This document shows positions 49,408-57,870 of a stretch of 64,000 bases of DNA, piece by piece. The stretch lies in NCBI RefSeq assembly GCF_003633775.1, contig NZ_RBIN01000009.1:62001-126000 (forward strand), given 5' to 3'. This stretch comes from Kushneria sinocarnis (GTDB taxonomy: Bacteria; Pseudomonadota; Gammaproteobacteria; Pseudomonadales; Halomonadaceae). Within the stretch, counting starts at the first letter, position 1. Every line of letters starts with the position of its first letter. Both the position numbers and the translations under genes were made by a program. The notes under the pieces are model-generated. The model did not search any database, had not been told where the DNA came from, and worked only from the letters and a program-made list of their open reading frames with translations.

Positions 49408-50622
49408 TTACCGGCGGCGTGCGAGAAAACGTCCGAGGCGGTCGATGGCATCCTCGAGCTGATCCACCCAGGGCAGGGTGACGATGCGCAGATGGTTCGG
49501 GTCCGGCCAGTTGAAGGCGGTGCCCTGGACCATCAGGATCTTCTCCTCGAGCAGCAGATCCAGCACCAGCTGCTGATCGTCCCGGATATCGTACATCTCG
49601 GGGTCCAGCCGGGGGAACATGTAGAGTGCCCCCTTCGGCTTGACGCAGCTCACCCCGGGGATGGCGTTGAGCTTCTGCCAGGCGGCGTCCCGCTGGGCCA
49701 GCAGCCGCCCGCCGGGCAGTACCAGGTCGTTGATCGACTGGTAACCGCCCAGCGCCGTCTGGATGGCGTGCTGGGCCGGGACATTGGCGCACAGGCGCAT
49801 CGACGCCAGCATGTCGAGGCCCTGAATGAAATCGCGGGCGTGACGCCGCTCGCCGGAGAGGATCATCCAGCCGGAACGAAAGCCGGCGCAGCGATAGCTC
49901 TTCGACAGGCCGTTGAGGGTGAGGATCAGCAGGTCATCGGCCAGCGCGGCGGTCGAGACATGCTCGGTCCCGTCGTAGAGGATCTTGTCGTAGATCTCGT
50001 CGCTGAACACGATCAGGTTGTGTTCGCGTGCCAGTTCGAGCATCTGGCGCACGGCTTCGGCGGAGTAGACCGCACCGGTGGGGTTGTTGGGGTTGATGAT
50101 CACCAGTGCCCGGGTGTGGGCGGTAATCTTCGAGCGCATGTCCTCGATGTCGGGCATCCACTCGTTGTGCTCGTCGCACAGGTAGTGCACCGGCCGGCCA
50201 CCTGACAGGTTGGTGGCTGCCGTCCACAGCGGATAGTCGGGGGCGGGGATCAGGACCTCGTCGCCGTCATCGAGCAGGGCCTGCATTGCCATCACGATCA
50301 GTTCGGAGACGCCGTTGCCGACATAGATGTCCTCGATGCCGACACCGGGGATATCCTTGCGCTGGCATTCCTGCATGATCGCCTTGCGCGCCGAATAGAG
50401 CCCCTTGGAGTCGCAGTAGCCCTGGGCGGTCGGCAGGTTGCGCATCACGTCCTGGAGGATCTCCTCGGGCGCCTCGAAACCGAAGGGCGCAGGGTTGCCG
50501 ATGTTCAGCTTGAGCAGCCGGTGGCCTTCCTCCTCGAGCCGCTTGGCGTGTTCGAGTACCGGACCGCGGATGTCGTAGCAAACGTGGTCGAGCTTGCGGG
50601 ACTTGTGAATCGGTGAGGTCAT
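49408..50622 (-). CDS. alaA: Glutamate-pyruvate aminotransferase AlaA
   Basis: AlaA is the main alanine-synthesising aminotransferase. This fold-type I PLP enzyme of 404 residues is nearly collinear with E. coli AlaA. It starts with KLDHVCYDIRGPVLEHAKRL, and has NIGNPAPFGF, YCDSKGLYSARKAI, NPNNPTGAVY and the PLP lysine in LNGLSKSYRCAGFR. ANVPAQHAIQTALGGYQSI and VQGTAFNWP are also shared. It stands alone upstream of htpX. Confidence 0.96.
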   Translation of the reverse strand: MTSPIHKSRKLDHVCYDIRGPVLEHAKRLEEEGHRLLKLNIGNPAPFGFEAPEEILQDVMRNLPTAQGYCDSKGLYSARKAIMQECQRKDIPGVGIEDIYVGNGVSELIVMAMQALLDDGDEVLIPAPDYPLWTAATNLSGGRPVHYLCDEHNEWMPDIEDMRSKITAHTRALVIINPNNPTGAVYSAEAVRQMLELAREHNLIVFSDEIYDKILYDGTEHVSTAALADDLLILTLNGLSKSYRCAGFRSGWMILSGERRHARDFIQGLDMLASMRLCANVPAQHAIQTALGGYQSINDLVLPGGRLLAQRDAAWQKLNAIPGVSCVKPKGALYMFPRLDPEMYDIRDDQQLVLDLLLEEKILMVQGTAFNWPDPNHLRIVTLPWVDQLEDAIDRLGRFLARRR

Positions 50623-50746
50623 GCGTTCGGTTATCCAGCGCGGGGTTGAGAGCGATCATGGCCGCAGGCGGCTGTCGACGCCAGCGCCGCCGGGCGAATG
50701 ATCAAGAATACCGCGCTGTTGGCAAGAGGCAAACCGGCGTGGGCGA

Positions 50747-51646
50747 TCAGGCGTCGGAACGCTCGTCGGTACTGCCGTGCTGCTCGGCTGCCCGGCGTTC
50801 GGCAAGCACTTCGGGTGGCACGATGTCATCGGGCGTCTCCAGCGTCAGACGGCCGAGCTTGCCGCCGCGCAGATCCATCAGCAGGACCTCGGCGCCACGA
50901 TGCAGATCGACTTCGCCGCCGCTGCGCAGACCGCCGCGTTTGGCGGCGATGGCGGTCACGATCTCTTCGCCGGTGGCGCCGAGGGTTTCCAGCCGATAGC
51001 GCTGTTTCAGGGCCTGTGGGTAACGCGACTTCAGTTCCAGGGCAATGGTGGTGGCAACATCGGTGTACTCCAGCGCCGTATCGCGAATCGCCCCGCTGGC
51101 GGCGAGCCGGTAGGCGCTGGCCTGGTCCTCGATGCGCGGCCACAGGACACCGGGGGTGTCGGTCAGGGCCACGCCGCCGGCAATACGGATCTTCTGCTGA
51201 CGCTTGGTGACGGCCGGCTCGTTGCCGACCTTCGCAATTACCCGACCGGCCAGACCATTGATCAGGGTCGATTTGCCGACATTGGGAATGCCCATCACCA
51301 TTACCCGGACGTCCCGGTCGGTGCGCACATGGCCGGCCAGTTCGCGGCACAGTCCGGCAATGCGCTTGAGCTGCCTGCCCTCGGTGGTGACCACGGCAAG
51401 CGCCCGGGTATCCCCCCGTGCATTGAAGTGCTCGGTCCACACGCGGGTCTGTGCCGGATCGGCCAGATCGGCCCGGGTAAGGATCTTGAGGGTCGGCTTG
51501 TGGCGTACCAGTTCCGCCAGCATGGGATTGCTGCTGGAGTAGGGGAGTCGGGCATCGAGCACCTCGATGACGACATCGATCTCCGGTAGCGTCTCATTGA
51601 TCTGACGGCGGGCCTTGTGCATGTGACCGGGGTACCAGCCGAGCAT
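50747..51646 (-). CDS. ylqF: Ribosome-biogenesis GTPase YlqF/RbgA-type
   Basis: The 299-residue protein has the circularly permuted GTPase order: the G4-like LTRADL first, then G1 GIPNVGKST, then G3 DTPGVL. It starts MLGWYPGHMHKARRQI, the YlqF signature. RbgA in Bacillus helps late 50S assembly. The C-terminal domain is RNA-binding in RbgA. It is divergent from no close neighbour; the gap to msrB holds no recognisable element. Confidence 0.93.
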   Translation of the reverse strand: MLGWYPGHMHKARRQINETLPEIDVVIEVLDARLPYSSSNPMLAELVRHKPTLKILTRADLADPAQTRVWTEHFNARGDTRALAVVTTEGRQLKRIAGLCRELAGHVRTDRDVRVMVMGIPNVGKSTLINGLAGRVIAKVGNEPAVTKRQQKIRIAGGVALTDTPGVLWPRIEDQASAYRLAASGAIRDTALEYTDVATTIALELKSRYPQALKQRYRLETLGATGEEIVTAIAAKRGGLRSGGEVDLHRGAEVLLMDLRGGKLGRLTLETPDDIVPPEVLAERRAAEQHGSTDERSDA

Positions 51647-51751
51647 GGCAGCGTCTCCGTTTGAAGGGGCTTTCGGCGGTGGGAAGCCGTACAGGGGGCG
51701 GGACGATCATGGCCCGCCCGGCGCAGAGGTTATCAGCAGGGCCTGCCGGAA

Positions 51752-52150
51752 TCACTCGCCCTGGTGAAAGGTCAGCGCCACCGAATTGATGCAGTAGCGC
51801 ATGCCGGTCGTGTCACGCGGCCCATCGGGGAAGACATGCCCCAGATGGGCGTCGCAGCGGCGGCAGGTGACCTCGATGCGTCGCATCCCCATGCTGGTGT
51901 CCTCGTGCTCCTCGATGGCGGCATCGGCCAGCGGGCGATCGAAGCTCGGCCAGCCACAGTGAGCCTCGAACTTGTGCTCGTTTTCGAACAGCGGGGCGCC
52001 ACAGCAGATGCAGTGGTAGATGCCCTGTACCGGCTCGACCTGATAGTCACCGGTAAAGGGGCGTTCGGTGCCGGCCTGGCGTGTGACCCGGTACTGTTCA
52101 TCGGTCAGCTGCTCACGCCACTCGGCATCGGTACGGGTAACCTTGTCCAT
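51752..52150 (-). CDS. msrB: Peptide methionine-R-sulfoxide reductase MsrB
   Basis: MsrB repairs methionine-R-sulfoxide in proteins. The 132-residue protein has two structural zinc pairs (CICC and CRRC), the conserved [14 protein letters not shown], and the catalytic cysteine in [12 protein letters not shown] 52150 has AGGAGG 5 nt upstream, which decides the start; the frame continues far upstream into the tRNA region by chance. Length is standard for the one-domain cytoplasmic form. Confidence 0.95.
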   Translation of the reverse strand: MDKVTRTDAEWREQLTDEQYRVTRQAGTERPFTGDYQVEPVQGIYHCICCGAPLFENEHKFEAHCGWPSFDRPLADAAIEEHEDTSMGMRRIEVTCRRCDAHLGHVFPDGPRDTTGMRYCINSVALTFHQGE

Positions 52151-52278
52151 GCAAGCCTCCTGCAGGATGACGGCCATTGCATCGCTCACTGCCTGTGTGC
52201 AGCGCTGCAACGGCGCCGTTGATGTCGTCCCTGTCACAATGGGGACAACACCGGATGATTGGAAGGGGCACCTTCGGG

Positions 52279-52307
52279 TTGACACCCCGGGAGCAGGCGG
52301 GTAATAT
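52279..52307 (+). promoter_or_regulatory. Promoter of the Glu/Gly tRNA array
   Basis: A perfect -35 TTGACA (52279-52284), 17 bp and TAATAT (52302-52307) lie 31 nt before the first tRNA. The GC-rich discriminator TCGCGCC after the -10 box is typical of stringently controlled stable-RNA promoters. Confidence 0.65.
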
Positions 52308-52338
52308 TCGCGCCACTTCGATGAGGCGAAGGCCACAC

Positions 52339-52414
52339 GTCCCGTTCGTCTAGTGGTCCAGGACCCCGCCCTTTCACGGCGGTAACAGGGGTTCGAACCC
52401 CCTACGGGACGCCA
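52339..52414 (+). tRNA. tRNA-Glu (anticodon TTC), copy 1
   Basis: A 76-nt cloverleaf with acceptor stem GTCCCGT / ACGGGAC and encoded CCA; the anticodon loop is CTTTCAC. It is first in a five-gene array and identical to the other two Glu copies. tRNA-Glu is a substrate of MnmA, encoded in this window. Confidence 0.97.
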
Positions 52415-52437
52415 ACCATCGCACTTCGAAGTCGCAT

Positions 52438-52512
52438 GCGGGAATAGCTCAGTGGTAGAGCATCGCCTTGCCAAGGCGAGGGTCGCGAGTTCGAATCTCG
52501 TTTCCCGCTCCA
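52438..52512 (+). tRNA. tRNA-Gly (anticodon GCC), copy 1
   Basis: A 75-nt cloverleaf with acceptor GCGGGAA / TTCCCGC, discriminator T and encoded CCA; the anticodon stem-loop is CGCCTTGCCAAGGCG. It lies 23 nt after the first tRNA-Glu. Confidence 0.97.
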
Positions 52513-52515
52513 TGC

Positions 52516-52591
52516 GTCCCGTTCGTCTAGTGGTCCAGGACCCCGCCCTTTCACGGCGGTAACAGGGGTTCGAACCCCCTACGGGACGCCA
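52516..52591 (+). tRNA. tRNA-Glu (anticodon TTC), copy 2
   Basis: Identical to copy 1; only 3 nt separate it from the preceding tRNA-Gly, so the two must be processed from one transcript. Confidence 0.97.
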
Positions 52592-52620
52592 TCTTCGATC
52601 TCGTGCTCGTCACGTGGATC

Positions 52621-52695
52621 GCGGGAATAGCTCAGTGGTAGAGCATCGCCTTGCCAAGGCGAGGGTCGCGAGTTCGAATCTCGTTTCCCGCTCCA
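52621..52695 (+). tRNA. tRNA-Gly (anticodon GCC), copy 2
   Basis: Identical to the first tRNA-Gly; 29 nt after the second tRNA-Glu. Confidence 0.97.
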
Positions 52696-52699
52696 ATGC

Positions 52700-52775
52700 G
52701 TCCCGTTCGTCTAGTGGTCCAGGACCCCGCCCTTTCACGGCGGTAACAGGGGTTCGAACCCCCTACGGGACGCCA
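52700..52775 (+). tRNA. tRNA-Glu (anticodon TTC), copy 3
   Basis: Identical to copies 1 and 2; 4 nt after the second tRNA-Gly. No clear terminator follows, only a pyrimidine-rich stretch. Confidence 0.97.
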
Positions 52776-53025
52776 TTTCCTTTCTTCTCGCCGGATTTTC
52801 CGACGCTGCAGATGGCCGGTCAGTGCTGCAGTGCTCGTTCGATGAGTGACCACGTCGATGGTCTGCTAACGAATTTCACGTGCCGCGTCATCACGTTCAT
52901 CGCGACGTGCTAGACTACTGCCCCCGCATGATCGACGCCGATCCGGACGTGATCGCGATGATCGTGGCGACAGCCTGCAATCGAGCGTCTCGAACCGGTG
53001 ATGCTCGTCGAGACTGGAGTTCTTC

Positions 53026-53982
53026 ATGGCAGAACCTGCCCTGTCCATTCGTGGCCTGACCAAGGTCTACGACAATGGCTTTCATGCATTGAAGGGGATT
53101 GATCTGGAAGTGCCCCAGGGCGACTTCTTTGCCCTGCTGGGCCCCAACGGTGCGGGCAAGTCGACGACCCTGGGCGTGGTCAGCTCGCTGGTACGCAAGA
53201 CGGCCGGTGAGGTAAAGATTCACGGCATCGATATCGATCGGGATTTCTCCCGGGCCAAGTATCAGCTGGGCGTGGTTCCCCAGGAGTTCAATTTCAACCA
53301 GTTCGAGAAGGTCGAGGATATCGTTTTGACCCAGGCCGGCTACTACGGCCTGTCGATGCGCGAGTGCCGGGACCGCTGCCGGCAGCTGCTCGAGGATCTC
53401 GGGCTGTGGGAGAAGCGCCATGCCACTGCCCGCATGCTCTCCGGCGGCATGAAGCGTCGCCTGATGATCGCCCGGGCGCTGATTCACCGACCGCGGCTGC
53501 TGATCCTGGACGAGCCGACCGCTGGCGTGGATATCGAGCTGCGGCGCAGCATGTGGTCCTACATGCGGCGCATCAACGCCGAAGAGGGCACCTCGATCAT
53601 CCTGACCACGCACTATCTCGAGGAAGCCGAGAACCTCTGTCGCAACATCGCCATCATCAATCACGGCGAGATTGTCGAGAACACCTCCATGCGTGACCTG
53701 CTGACCCAGCTGACCCGGGAAACCTTCCTGCTCGACCTGGCCCGGCCGATCGAGGCCACCCCCAGTCTTGCCGGCTTCGAGGTAGAGCAGGTCGATGCTT
53801 CCCAGCTGATGCTGTCGATCGAGAAGGGGCAGCGACTCAATGATGCCTTCCATCAGCTGGGGGAGCAGGGCGTGGATGTGGTGTCCATGCGCAACCGCGC
53901 CAACCGTCTGGAGGAGTTGTTCGTGAGTCTGGTAGAGCAGAGCAGCGGCTCGGCGCCGCAGGGCGGGGAGATCCGGTCATGA
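53026..53982 (+). CDS. yadG: ABC transporter ATP-binding protein (YadG-like)
   Basis: The 318-residue protein has a full ABC ATPase domain: Walker A GPNGAGKST (about 42-50), signature LSGGMKRRL, Walker B LLILDEPTAGVD and the H-loop TTHYLEEAE. A short C-terminal regulatory extension follows. It belongs to the ABC-2 exporter class (DrrA/CcmA/YadG). The substrate is unknown. ATG with GGAG 6 nt upstream; its stop overlaps yadH by ATGA. Confidence 0.92.
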   Translation: MAEPALSIRGLTKVYDNGFHALKGIDLEVPQGDFFALLGPNGAGKSTTLGVVSSLVRKTAGEVKIHGIDIDRDFSRAKYQLGVVPQEFNFNQFEKVEDIVLTQAGYYGLSMRECRDRCRQLLEDLGLWEKRHATARMLSGGMKRRLMIARALIHRPRLLILDEPTAGVDIELRRSMWSYMRRINAEEGTSIILTTHYLEEAENLCRNIAIINHGEIVENTSMRDLLTQLTRETFLLDLARPIEATPSLAGFEVEQVDASQLMLSIEKGQRLNDAFHQLGEQGVDVVSMRNRANRLEELFVSLVEQSSGSAPQGGEIRS

Positions 53983-54752
53983 GCATGCGCCAGCTGGCCA
54001 TCGCCCTGTGGACGATCATCGTGCGCGAGATCCGCCGCTTCATGCGTATCTGGCCGCAGACCCTGCTGCCGCCATCGATCACCATGACGATGTATTTCAT
54101 CATTTTCGGCAATCTGATCGGCTCGCGGGTCGGGCAGATGGATGGGGTCGATTACATGAGCTACATCGTCCCCGGACTGATCATGATGTCGGTCATTACC
54201 AACAGCTACTCCAACGTGGCGTCTTCCTTTTTCGGCAACAAGTTTCAGCGCAGTGTCGAGGAACTGATCATCTCGCCGATGCCCAACTGGCTGATCCTGT
54301 CGGGCTATGTCGTGGGCGGGGCTGCCCGTGGCCTGTGCGTGGGCATCATCGTGACCATCGTGTCGCTGCTGTTCACCGATCTGCACATGGTGCATCCGCT
54401 GCTGACGGCCGTGGTGGTGATCATGACCGCGCTGCTGTTTTCGGTCGGCGGTTTCATCAATGCGCTGCTGGCCAACAAGTTCGATGACATCTCGATCGTG
54501 CCGATCTTCGTGCTGACGCCGCTGACCTATCTGGGCGGGGTGTTCTACTCGATTCATACGCTGCCCGATTTCTGGCAGGGGGTTTCGCTGATCAATCCGA
54601 TCCTGTATATGGTCAATACGTTCCGATACGGTATCCTGGGCATTTCCGATATCGATGTCGGCTGGGCGGTTTCGGCCATTGCGGCATTCATTGTGGTGTT
54701 CTTCGTCGTCGGGCTGAAACTTCTGGAGCGAGGCAAGGGGCTGCGGAGCTGA
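53979..54752 (+). CDS. yadH: ABC-2 type transporter permease (YadH-like)
   Basis: The 257-residue inner-membrane protein has six hydrophobic helices and an ABC-2 motif region VPIFVLTPLTYLGGVFYSI. It pairs with the ATPase just upstream through a 4-nt overlap (53979-53982). YadGH-type exporters are conserved in gammaproteobacteria, but their cargo is not established. Confidence 0.92.
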   Translation: MSMRQLAIALWTIIVREIRRFMRIWPQTLLPPSITMTMYFIIFGNLIGSRVGQMDGVDYMSYIVPGLIMMSVITNSYSNVASSFFGNKFQRSVEELIISPMPNWLILSGYVVGGAARGLCVGIIVTIVSLLFTDLHMVHPLLTAVVVIMTALLFSVGGFINALLANKFDDISIVPIFVLTPLTYLGGVFYSIHTLPDFWQGVSLINPILYMVNTFRYGILGISDIDVGWAVSAIAAFIVVFFVVGLKLLERGKGLRS

Positions 54753-54756
54753 CCAC

Positions 54757-55584
54757 ATGAGTGACGAACTCCTCGACGGTGCCCCGCTGGGGCAGGCATC
54801 AGCCTATCCGGATCACTATGATGCGGCGCTGCTGTATGCCATCGACCGCGCCACCACACGCGAAGCGCTGGACATCGACGAGGATGAGCTGCCCTTCGAG
54901 GGCGAGGACGAGTGGCAGGCGTTCGAGCTCTCCTGGCTTGAGCCGCGCGGCAAGCCGGTGGTGGCGATTGCCCGCTTCCGGGTGCCGGCGGAGTCGCCGC
55001 GGCTGATCGAGTCGAAATCCTGGAAGCTCTATCTCAACAGCTTCAATCAGCAGCGCTTTGCCTCGTCGGTCGAGGTGCGCCGCACTCTCAAGCGGGATCT
55101 TACCGAAGCCACCGGCGCCGAGGTGGAGGTCACCCTGTTCGGGGTCGATGACGCGGCCCTGGCGCCGGCCCGGCTGCCCGGCAGATGCCTCGACGAGCTG
55201 GATATCGAGATCGATACCTTCACGCCGGAGCCATCCTTTCTGATTACCGGTGACGAGGTGGTCGAGGAGACGCTGCACTCGCATCTGCTCAAGTCCAACT
55301 GCCCGGTCACGGGGCAGCCCGACTGGGGGAGTGTGCTGATCCGCTATCGGGGCCCGGTACTCGATCACCATGGCCTGCTGGCCTACATTGTTTCCTTTCG
55401 CAACCATCAGGATTTTCACGAGCACTGCGTGGAGCGGATGTTTACCGATATCATGCGCGAGGCCAACCCCGAGCGACTGCTGGTGATGGCGCGCTATGTC
55501 CGTCGTGGCGGGCTGGATATCAATCCGTGGCGGGCCACGCCCGGCGAGCAGCCCCCGGAGACGCTGCGCCTGACGCGCCAGTAA
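54757..55584 (+). CDS. queF: NADPH-dependent 7-cyano-7-deazaguanine reductase QueF
   Basis: QueF reduces preQ0 to preQ1 in queuosine synthesis. The 275-residue protein is the long two-domain (unimodular) form. It has the substrate motif ESKSWKLYLNSFNQQ, the catalytic cysteine in KSNCPVTGQPDWGS, and FHEHCVERMF. It starts 4 nt after yadH, so it may share the transcript although the functions are unrelated. Confidence 0.95.
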   Translation: MSDELLDGAPLGQASAYPDHYDAALLYAIDRATTREALDIDEDELPFEGEDEWQAFELSWLEPRGKPVVAIARFRVPAESPRLIESKSWKLYLNSFNQQRFASSVEVRRTLKRDLTEATGAEVEVTLFGVDDAALAPARLPGRCLDELDIEIDTFTPEPSFLITGDEVVEETLHSHLLKSNCPVTGQPDWGSVLIRYRGPVLDHHGLLAYIVSFRNHQDFHEHCVERMFTDIMREANPERLLVMARYVRRGGLDINPWRATPGEQPPETLRLTRQ

Positions 55585-55663
55585 TACCGGATGGTTGCAA
55601 TCCGGGCCAGCTCATGACAGACTGTGCGCCGTTTCGAGGGGGCGCCCCTTGAAACCACAATGC

Positions 55664-55751
55664 GGAGAGGTGTCCGAGTGGTCGAAGGAGCACGCCTGGA
55701 AAGTGTGTAAGTCGAAAGGCTTCGAGGGTTCGAATCCCTCCCTCTCCGCCA
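55664..55751 (+). tRNA. tRNA-Ser (anticodon GGA)
   Basis: An 88-nt class-II tRNA with acceptor GGAGAGG / CCTCTCC, discriminator G, encoded CCA, and the anticodon in CCTGGAAAG. The long variable arm is present. It ends 12 nt before a strong terminator. Confidence 0.95.
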
Positions 55752-55762
55752 CCGAATTGCAG

Positions 55763-55788
55763 AAAACCGGCCTCATGGCCGGTTTTTT
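55763..55788 (+). terminator. tRNA-Ser terminator
   Basis: AAAACCGGCC / GGCCGGTTTT, a perfect 10-bp stem with TCAT loop, runs into TTTTTT. Confidence 0.92.
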
Positions 55789-55919
55789 AATGCCCGAATC
55801 TTTCATGTCCGAATACACGCCAGCGGAAGAAGCAGATTCGCTTCGGAACGTCCTGGCGTTGTTCAGGGGCCAACAGGACGGGCTCGTCATTCCCCCCCGT
55901 TGCGCGGCGACCTGTAACG
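55789..55919. other. 131-nt stretch between two terminators, no recognised gene
   Basis: A 42-codon open frame (ATG 55805, stop 55931-55933) lacks a ribosome site and its end enters the second terminator. I do not recognise its product. The stretch could be a small RNA gene or a remnant. Confidence 0.3.
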
Positions 55920-55944
55920 ACCGGCTTCAATAGTCGGTTTTTTT
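55920..55944 (+). terminator. Second terminator after tRNA-Ser
   Basis: ACCGGCT / AGTCGGT (one wobble) with a 5-nt loop is followed by T7. No recognised gene precedes it directly. Confidence 0.75.
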
Positions 55945-56052
55945 CATTTCAGTGCCTGCTTCCATCCCTTGTCTGCTCCGGGCAAACTACCGACGAGCTG
56001 GAAGGGGCGGTGCGCTTCCCGCCAGACATGCGTGGCTGTGCAAGGGATACAC

Positions 56053-56817
56053 ATGGCAGCCATGTCCTTTCTCGGTCAGCGTCATGAGGTGTCTCGAGTC
56101 GTGTGGAAGGGCAGGGGGTTACGGCGATCGTATGGTGTTCCGGCAAAGGGTATTCGAGATAAGGGTATCCGACATGTTGCGATCGGCTTGTTGGCACTGG
56201 GCATGCTGATGATGGCGCCACTGGCGTCTGCCCATCCGCATGGCTGGGTGGATTATACGGTGCGTGTGCTGTTCGACGACCAGGGTCGAATGACGGCACT
56301 GGAGCAACACTGGAAGATGGATCCCTTCTATAGCCTGACACTGACCGAAGAGCTCGCCCGGGTAAAGGATGGGGGGTCCATGCAGCAGCGGCTGGATACG
56401 CTGGGCCATGAGATCGTGACCAATTTGGCAAGAGAACACTATCTCACGCACGTATATCGGGGAGAGAAGGAGCTCGAGCTCGGCTAGGTAACGGATTACA
56501 CCACCATGATGAGCGATCAACGGGTGGAATTCTTTTTCATTCTGCCGCTGGCCAGACCGCAAGCGCCTGCCGGGAACTCCCTGCGCTGGCAGATCTACGA
56601 CGATACTTACTTCATCGAGTTTCTCTACGATGACAAGACTGAATCGCCACTGACCCTGGTAGACGCACCGAAGGGATGCAGCACATCGGTTCAGCACGCC
56701 GATCCTGATCCGAAGAAGGTGGCTGCGGCTTCCGCCATCGATATGACCGGAAACGCCCCTGCCGGTCTTGGTCGCTATTTTGCCGATACCGGAGTGCTTG
56801 AATGTCGCGTCCCGTAA
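56053..56817 (+). pseudogene. DUF1007 (NicO partner) gene interrupted by an in-frame amber codon
   Basis: The reading frame encodes a DUF1007-type exported protein: hydrophobic core, then ASAHPHGWVDYTVRVLFDDQG, FYSLTLTEELA and LGHEIVTNLA. An in-frame TAG at 56485-56487 follows ELELG. The same frame then resumes directly with VTDYTT and continues through FFFILPLARP, DDTYFIEF and GLGRYFADTGVLECR to the stop at 56817. Family proteins usually read LGKVTDY here, so a Lys codon AAG to TAG change is likely. ATG 56053 has AGGG 7 nt upstream. DUF1007 proteins accompany NicO nickel/cobalt exporters, as here. Confidence 0.85.
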
Positions 56818-57826
56818 GGCTGGTATCCGTTCTGATGGTGGTGCTGATCCTGATCGGACTGGCTTTATCGCCGACAGGTGAGGCGTTTTTCACGCATCTG
56901 CTGCTCGTGCTGCTGGATTGGCAGCGTTACCTGCAGCGTGGGCTGACCATGGCTCTGACGCGATTTTCGGGTGAGGCATCACTGTCGCATGCTCTCTGGC
57001 TGCTGGGGTTAAGTCTGGGCTATGGCATCTTCCACGCCGTGGGACCGGGCCATGGCAAGGCCGTGATTTCAACTTATCTGTTGACCCATCGTGCAGCACT
57101 GGGTCGTGGTCTGCGACTCACGGCAGCGGCAGCCCTGATGCAGGGTGTGGTTGCGGTTGCCCTGGTCGGGAGTCTGACGCTGGGGCTCGGAATGCTGACC
57201 CGGGAAAGCATGGCGAGTAGTGCAATCATCGAACGCATCAGCTTTGCCCTGGTGGTGGCGCTGGGGGGGGTGGCTGACGCTGCGCGCCGGCCGTCGACTG
57301 TGGCAACTGCGCCGGTGTGAGGCAGCATCCGCAGCCGGGGCACCGATGTCTTCGGCGCCGCTCGGCACGATGCATGCCCTTGTGCCGGTGGATGGCCGCT
57401 TCGGTACTGCGCCGACACACCCGCATGGCGGCTGCGGCTGTGGTCGAGCGCATCATGTCGATCCTGAAAGGATAAGCGGTGGCTGGCGCGAAAGTCTTGG
57501 CGCTGTTCTGGCCATCGGCCTGCTGCAGTGGTGCCATCATGCTGCTCGGCGTTTCTGCCATGCTGGGGCAGTGGTGGCTTGGCGTGGGGGAAGTGCTGGC
57601 CATGTCGGTCGGCACTGCACTGACGACCTCCTGTCTGGCTGCGCTGACAGTGCTGATGCGAGAACGAATGCAGCGTATTGCCGGGCGCTCTACACCCGGC
57701 TGGCAGTCGCTACTGACTCATGGGCTGGCGCTGTGTGGTGGCTTGCTGATCATGGCGCTGGGACTGGCACTGATAGCCCTTGCCGGGACAGCAGCACCGC
57801 CGCCCATGATGCATGGGCCTCTGTAG
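56802..57826 (+). pseudogene. NicO-family nickel/cobalt efflux gene with two frameshifts
   Basis: The first part encodes HAVGPGHGKAVISTYLLTHRA and hydrophobic helices typical of NicO/RcnA exporters. At the G8 run (57263-57270) the frame shifts by +1. The next frame continues WLTLRAGRRLW, then CGCGRAHHVDPERISGGWRESLGAVLAIGL. Near 57523 the frame shifts again. The conserved GLRPCSGAI has lost the Arg-Pro codons down to one base, a 5-nt deletion. The rest, CSGAIMLLGVSAMLGQWW to the stop at 57826, is in a third frame. The gene is very probably dead. Confidence 0.85.
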
Positions 57827-57870
57827 TGGTCAGATGTCGGGCCAAAGCTCCGTGACGCCATTGGGGATTG

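Noticed and set aside
55595-55933. 112-codon frame covering tRNA-Ser
   Set aside because: It runs through the tRNA and its terminator, so it cannot be a normal gene.
55732-57870. Integration site at tRNA-Ser flanking the decayed nickel module
   Set aside because: I found no second copy of the tRNA 3' end and no integrase in the following 2 kb.
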